Shown piece by piece: positions 60,442 through 64,000 of a stretch of 64,000 nucleotides of DNA; position 1 is the first letter of the stretch; every line of letters starts with the position of its first letter. Below the pieces are notes generated by a model that was not told where the DNA came from, searched no databases, and saw only the letters and a list, made by a program, of their open reading frames with translations. The translations under genes were made by a program, and so were the position numbers. The stretch lies in NCBI RefSeq assembly GCF_003952485.1, contig NZ_CP034447.1, positions 2,866,501 through 2,930,500 of the forward strand. Direction: 5' to 3'. The stretch comes from Mesorhizobium sp. M1E.F.Ca.ET.045.02.1.1. GTDB lineage: Bacteria > Pseudomonadota > Alphaproteobacteria > Rhizobiales > Rhizobiaceae.

Positions 60442-61191
60442 ATGGCCGAGACCGACCCTAGAAAAACCATCGTGCTCACCGGCGCCAGCCGTGGCATCGG
60501 CCATGCGACGGTGAAGCGTTTTTCGCGCGAGGGCTGGCGCGTCATCACCTGCTCGCGCCAGGCTTTCGCCGAGGATTGTCCTTGGCCAGCCGGGCCTGAG
60601 GACCACATCAAGGTCGATCTCGCCGACCAGGAGGATGTTGGCATCGCCGTCTCGGAAATCCGGCACCGGCTGGAGGCGCATGGCGGGCAACTGCACGCGC
60701 TGGTCAACAATGCCGGCATCTCGCCGAAGCTGAAGGACGGCAGCCGGATGAATTCGATCGACACGCCGATGCATGTCTGGCGCGACGTGTTCCAGGTCAA
60801 CTTCTTCGCGCCGATCATGCTGGCGAGGGGGCTGTTCAAGGAACTCGCCGCGGCCAAGGGATCGATCGTCAACGTCACCTCGATCGCCGGCACCCGGGTG
60901 CACCCGTTCGCCGGCACGGCCTACGCGACATCGAAAGCGGCGCTCGGCTCGCTGACGCGCGAGATGGCGCACGACTTCGGCCCGCACGGCATCCGCGTCA
61001 ACGCGATCGCGCCGGGCGAGATCGACACGGCGATCCTGTCGCCGGGCACCGACAAGATCGTCGAGACGATTCCTCTGAGACGGCTCGGCGCCACGTCGGA
61101 AGTGGCCGACATCATCTTCTTCCTGTGCACCGCGCAGGCGTCCTACGTGACCGGCTCCGAAATCCATATCAACGGTGGCCAGCACGTTTGA
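60442..61191 (+). CDS. SDR-family NAD(P)-dependent oxidoreductase
   Basis: 249 residues, classical short-chain dehydrogenase. Cofactor motif TGASRGIGHA (TGxxxGxG) near residue 13, NNAG near 90, catalytic Ser in NVTSIAGTRVHPF and the YATSKAA (YxxxK) near 159. The C-terminus GSEIHINGGQHV is typical. ATG at 60442 is chosen because GGAGAT lies 6 nt upstream and the sequence aligns with SDR N-termini; the longer frame runs through the PBP gene in another frame. Substrate unknown. Confidence 0.9.
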   Translation: MAETDPRKTIVLTGASRGIGHATVKRFSREGWRVITCSRQAFAEDCPWPAGPEDHIKVDLADQEDVGIAVSEIRHRLEAHGGQLHALVNNAGISPKLKDGSRMNSIDTPMHVWRDVFQVNFFAPIMLARGLFKELAAAKGSIVNVTSIAGTRVHPFAGTAYATSKAALGSLTREMAHDFGPHGIRVNAIAPGEIDTAILSPGTDKIVETIPLRRLGATSEVADIIFFLCTAQASYVTGSEIHINGGQHV

Positions 61192-61217
61192 GCGGCTGAC
61201 TTCAAGCTAAGGGCTGC

Positions 61218-62138
61218 TCATCCACTTATGGTGAGAACAGCCTTGCCGCTGATGCTGCGCTGTCTGAGCGAGTCCAGGGCCTGGGCGATTTCCGTCCACG
61301 GCACCGTCAAGGCCACGCGGGTTTCCAGCCGGCCAGCCGCGACTAAGCCAAGCAGCCAGGCGATGTCGGCGCCAATGCCGGAGCCGGAAGTGTAGTAGGC
61401 GAAAGTCTGCAGCCTCGCTCCCTCGTGACCCGGAACGAACTGACGGAACCCGACGGGCGTGAGTTCGCCGCTGCTCGAACCGAACATGACGATCACCCCG
61501 CCAGGCGCGACGCGTTCTATCGCGTGCGCGAGGCTTTCGCCGCCGACCGACTCGGTGATCAGCGAAAACGGCCCCTCGGCCAGCTCGATCTGTTCGACAA
61601 CCTGCCCGGCTCCCAGCCGACGCAGATCCTCGTCGTGCCGGGAGGCGGCGACCGTGGTCACGTGCGCGCCCTGCTCGCGGGCGATCTGGATCTGGAAACG
61701 ACCGACCGCGCCGCTTGCGCCGGTGATCAGAACCCGCTGGCCGGCCAGGCCGCCGCCATGGCGCAACGTCCTCAGCGCCGTCGTGCCAGCAACCGGAAGC
61801 GTGGCTGCGGAGGCGAAGCTGACTTCGTCCGGCAGGACGGCGAGCCGGTCGGTCGGAACGGCGACACGTTCGGCCCAGCCGGCCTGGTCGACCAAAGCCG
61901 CAACCCGGGTGCCCACGGCGGGCCCGGAGCCATCGGCCGCCGCCTGTTCGACGATGCCAACGACGTCCTGGCCGGGTATGAATCCGTTCGGTCGGATGGC
62001 GAGCAGGCGCAGTTCGCCGCGGTTCAACGAGGTTGCTTGGGCCGAGACAAGCGCCTCGTTGGCGAGGGGCCGAGGGTCCTCGACCTTGGCGAGCTTCAGC
62101 CCGGTGGCGCTGTCGGGAGACGTGATCAAGGCGAGCAT
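61218..62138 (-). CDS. Quinone oxidoreductase-like medium-chain dehydrogenase
   Basis: 306 residues of the MDR superfamily without zinc-binding cysteines. The N-terminal GroES-like part (SLNRGELRLLAIRPNGFIPGQDVVGIVEQA) is followed by the NADPH-binding motif VLITGASGAVGRFQIQIAREQG (near residue 132). Enzymes of this type reduce quinones or enones. It is divergent from the AraC-type gene at 62274, which may regulate it. Confidence 0.88.
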   Translation of the reverse strand: MLALITSPDSATGLKLAKVEDPRPLANEALVSAQATSLNRGELRLLAIRPNGFIPGQDVVGIVEQAAADGSGPAVGTRVAALVDQAGWAERVAVPTDRLAVLPDEVSFASAATLPVAGTTALRTLRHGGGLAGQRVLITGASGAVGRFQIQIAREQGAHVTTVAASRHDEDLRRLGAGQVVEQIELAEGPFSLITESVGGESLAHAIERVAPGGVIVMFGSSSGELTPVGFRQFVPGHEGARLQTFAYYTSGSGIGADIAWLLGLVAAGRLETRVALTVPWTEIAQALDSLRQRSISGKAVLTISG

Positions 62139-62273
62139 GGGTCGATCTCCTCGTTGGTTTGTGCAGCGTCAACGCGATCAACTGTTGTCCGCCATGCGCA
62201 AACCGGAGCCTATCGACTTCCTTGTTTGAAGAATTTAGCTATTATGGCATCTAATCGCTAAAAGGCGTCAATC

Positions 62274-63080
62274 GTGAGGCAACCTCTTCGCTGGCCATGG
62301 CCCGATTTCGACGTCGACAATGTGCTCGCGCCGGCGATTGCGGTGCGCGTCGACGTCACCGAGACCAAGGCCGAGGTGCGCGAGCACTGGCATCGCAAGG
62401 GACAACTTGTCTTCGCGCTGGGCGGCGGCGTCACCTGCCGCGTTCCCAGTGGCCTGTGGATGGTGCCGCCGCATTGCGGCGTGTGGATTCCAAGCGGCAT
62501 GGAGCACAGCAACATCGCGACGGCCAACGCGCGGATATTCTTCGTCTACATCGAGCCGGATGCGGCCGAACTGCCGGACCGGTGCTGCACGCTCTCGATC
62601 TCGCCGCTGCTGCGCGAGCTCATCATCGAACTGTCGGACTGCGCGCCGGACGATGCGCGGTGCGATTTCCTGGGAAGGGTCCTGCTCGCCGAACTGCCGC
62701 TGATGACTGTTCAGCAATTGCACCTGCCGATCTCGGCCGAGCCGCGGCTGCGGCGGATCGCCGAAGCGCTGGCGGACGATCCCGCCGACCGCAGAACTTT
62801 GGCGGAATGGGCAAACCATGTCGCGCTCAGCGAGAGCAGCCTGGCGCGCCTCGTGGTGAAGGAAACAGGGCTGACCTTCGGCCGCTGGCGCCAGCAATTG
62901 CACTTGATCGTGGCGCTGAGGGAGCTCTCCTCCGGTGCCAGCGTGCAGCAGGTGTCAGGCGATCTCGGCTACGAATCCGTCACCGCCTTCATCACCATGT
63001 TCAAGAAGGCGCTGGGCAAGCCACCGGCAAGATACCTCAGCGATATCGCGCAGGACGGTGGTTCCGCATTCGTGGCCTGA
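62274..63080 (+). CDS. AraC-family transcriptional regulator with N-terminal cupin
   Basis: 268 residues from a GTG start (62274; AAAGG about 9 nt upstream). An N-terminal AraC-type cupin (VREHWHRKGQLVFALGGG, VPPHCGVWIPSGMEHSN, residues about 35-85) precedes two helix-turn-helix units at the C-terminus (LAEWANHVALSESSLARLVVKETG and VQQVSGDLGYESVTAFITMFKKALGKPPARYL). It resembles regulators next to oxidoreductase genes. It is divergent from the quinone oxidoreductase-like gene, the probable target. Confidence 0.88.
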   Translation: MRQPLRWPWPDFDVDNVLAPAIAVRVDVTETKAEVREHWHRKGQLVFALGGGVTCRVPSGLWMVPPHCGVWIPSGMEHSNIATANARIFFVYIEPDAAELPDRCCTLSISPLLRELIIELSDCAPDDARCDFLGRVLLAELPLMTVQQLHLPISAEPRLRRIAEALADDPADRRTLAEWANHVALSESSLARLVVKETGLTFGRWRQQLHLIVALRELSSGASVQQVSGDLGYESVTAFITMFKKALGKPPARYLSDIAQDGGSAFVA

Positions 63081-63086
63081 TACGGA

Positions 63087-64000
63087 TCAAGCAGGCTGCG
63101 ATCTGACCTCGAAGGCGGGCCCGGCCGGATCGGTGGTCTTGCCGATCACCACCTCGACGATGCCGCGCGCGATCTCGCGTTCGCCCATGATCACCGTATC
63201 GGCGCCGAGGCCCTTGAGGTGCTCGACTTCGGCATCGGAATGAGCGCGGGCGATGACGTTTATCGCCGGATTGGCGGCGCGGGCCCGAAGCACGATCTGC
63301 CCCGCCTCGAAGGCATTGGGAATGGCAAGGATCAGCCGCTTCGCGCCTTCCGGATTGGCGGCTGAAAAGACCTCCGCGATGGCGGCATTGCCGGCGACGG
63401 TTTCGATGCCGTCGGCCTTGAGCTTCGCCAGCGTCTTGTCGGCATCCTCGATGACCAGGAAGGGCAGGGCGGCTTCTTTCAGGCCAGCTCCGACGAGGCT
63501 GCCGACACGGCCATAGCCGACCAGGATGGAATGGCCAGCAAGCGCGGTTCGCGGCGGCGCGCCATCCTCCTTCTCCCAAGCTGTCGCCACCGAAGCCAAC
63601 TGACCGGGCTCGGTCGCCGGGCCGATAGACTTTGTTTCCTCGGGGGCCTTGCCGGCGCGCTTCTCCAGCCACGGCTTCATCCAGTCGACGAGGAGGAACA
63701 TCAGCGGGTTGAGCAGGATCGACAGGATAGCGCCGGCAAGGATCAGGTCGCGGCCCTGTTCGGGCAACAGCTTCAGCCCGACGCCGAGCTCGGCCAGGAT
63801 GAAGGAGAATTCACCGATCTGGGCGAGGCTGGCCGAAATCATCAGCGCCGTCGCGACCGGATAGCGGAAGGCGATGACGATGACGAAGGCGGCAAGCGAT
63901 TTGCCGATGACGATGATGGCTAAAGTGGCCAGGATTGGCAGCCCGTTGCTGATCAGGCTGAGCGGGTCGAACAGCATGCCGACCGAGACGAAAAACAGCA
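63087..64000 (-). CDS. Cation:proton antiporter, YbaL/KefB-type, 5' part beyond window
   Basis: The frame is open to the right edge; about 304 C-terminal residues are visible. The membrane domain has VSVGMLFDP and SASLAQIGEFSFILAELG, typical of CPA2 exchangers. The soluble C-terminal part has a TrkA-N/RCK NAD-binding domain (HSILVGYGRVGSLVG, near 170 residues before the stop). YbaL-like proteins are K+/H+ or Na+/H+ antiporters with nucleotide control. It stops 6 bp from the AraC stop (convergent). Confidence 0.88.
   Translation of the reverse strand, partial: LFFVSVGMLFDPLSLISNGLPILATLAIIVIGKSLAAFVIVIAFRYPVATALMISASLAQIGEFSFILAELGVGLKLLPEQGRDLILAGAILSILLNPLMFLLVDWMKPWLEKRAGKAPEETKSIGPATEPGQLASVATAWEKEDGAPPRTALAGHSILVGYGRVGSLVGAGLKEAALPFLVIEDADKTLAKLKADGIETVAGNAAIAEVFSAANPEGAKRLILAIPNAFEAGQIVLRARAANPAINVIARAHSDAEVEHLKGLGADTVIMGEREIARGIVEVVIGKTTDPAGPAFEVRSQPA

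Overview
The window is GC-rich chromosomal DNA of an alphaproteobacterium of the order Rhizobiales, most likely Mesorhizobium or a close relative. This is inferred from the dense sugar ABC-transporter and sugar-catabolism operons, a full C-P lyase locus, the polA / M20 dipeptidase junction with an alpha-r7-like small RNA, and many short palindromic intergenic repeats of rhizobial type. No rRNA, tRNA, CRISPR array, transposase or phage gene was found. The window opens inside a Tat-type nitroreductase-like gene and closes inside a YbaL/KefB-type cation:proton antiporter gene.

Layout. 1-2.75 kb: nitroreductase-like fragment, GFA protein, amidase, small exported protein. 2.8-10.4 kb: two divergent sugar or sugar-acid operons. 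One holds a TIM-barrel isomerase, a mandelate-racemase-family dehydratase, a GntR/FCD regulator and a hydroxyacid dehydrogenase. The other holds two TIM-barrel isomerases around a Gfo/Idh/MocA oxidoreductase. Two TGGTNNNACCA palindromes lie between them. 10.8-22.7 kb: phosphonate locus, in minus-strand order phnG-H-I-J-K-L, hexapeptide transferase, 2H phosphoesterase, phnC-D-E-E, with divergent phnF. Repeats have entered this locus, and one encodes the C-terminal tail of PhnJ. phnM, phnN and phnP are not in the window. 22.7-31.8 kb: an RbsABC-type sugar operon with a UxaA-family dehydratase, an aldo/keto reductase and a zinc dehydrogenase. It is probably controlled by a divergent GntR regulator with two winged-helix domains.

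31.9-34.7 kb: copper cluster (DUF2946-like protein, PCu(A)C chaperone, CopC-CopD fusion). 34.8-37.4 kb: 6-phosphogluconate dehydrogenase and a TetR / membrane-protein divergent pair. 37.4-46.2 kb: a LacI-controlled sugar ABC operon with an isomerase, a Gfo/Idh/MocA oxidoreductase and an aldo/keto reductase. Two inverted copies of a 14-bp operator lie between lacI and the operon. 46.4-53.7 kb: zur, a low-GC RusA-like gene coupled to polA, the sRNA, dipeptidase, RNase D and three small proteins.

53.8-58.1 kb: a segment of unusual character (flotillin, YaeR-like VOC protein, second-type Pcm methyltransferase) bracketed by a 16-bp direct repeat. 58.1-64 kb: class A penicillin-binding protein, SDR, quinone-oxidoreductase-like MDR, AraC regulator and the antiporter fragment.

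The strongest candidates for something new are the repeat-encoded PhnJ tail, the 2H phosphoesterase in the phn locus as a possible PhnP substitute, the oxidoreductase/isomerase sugar clusters, the polA-coupled RusA-like gene, and the 4.2-kb flotillin segment.
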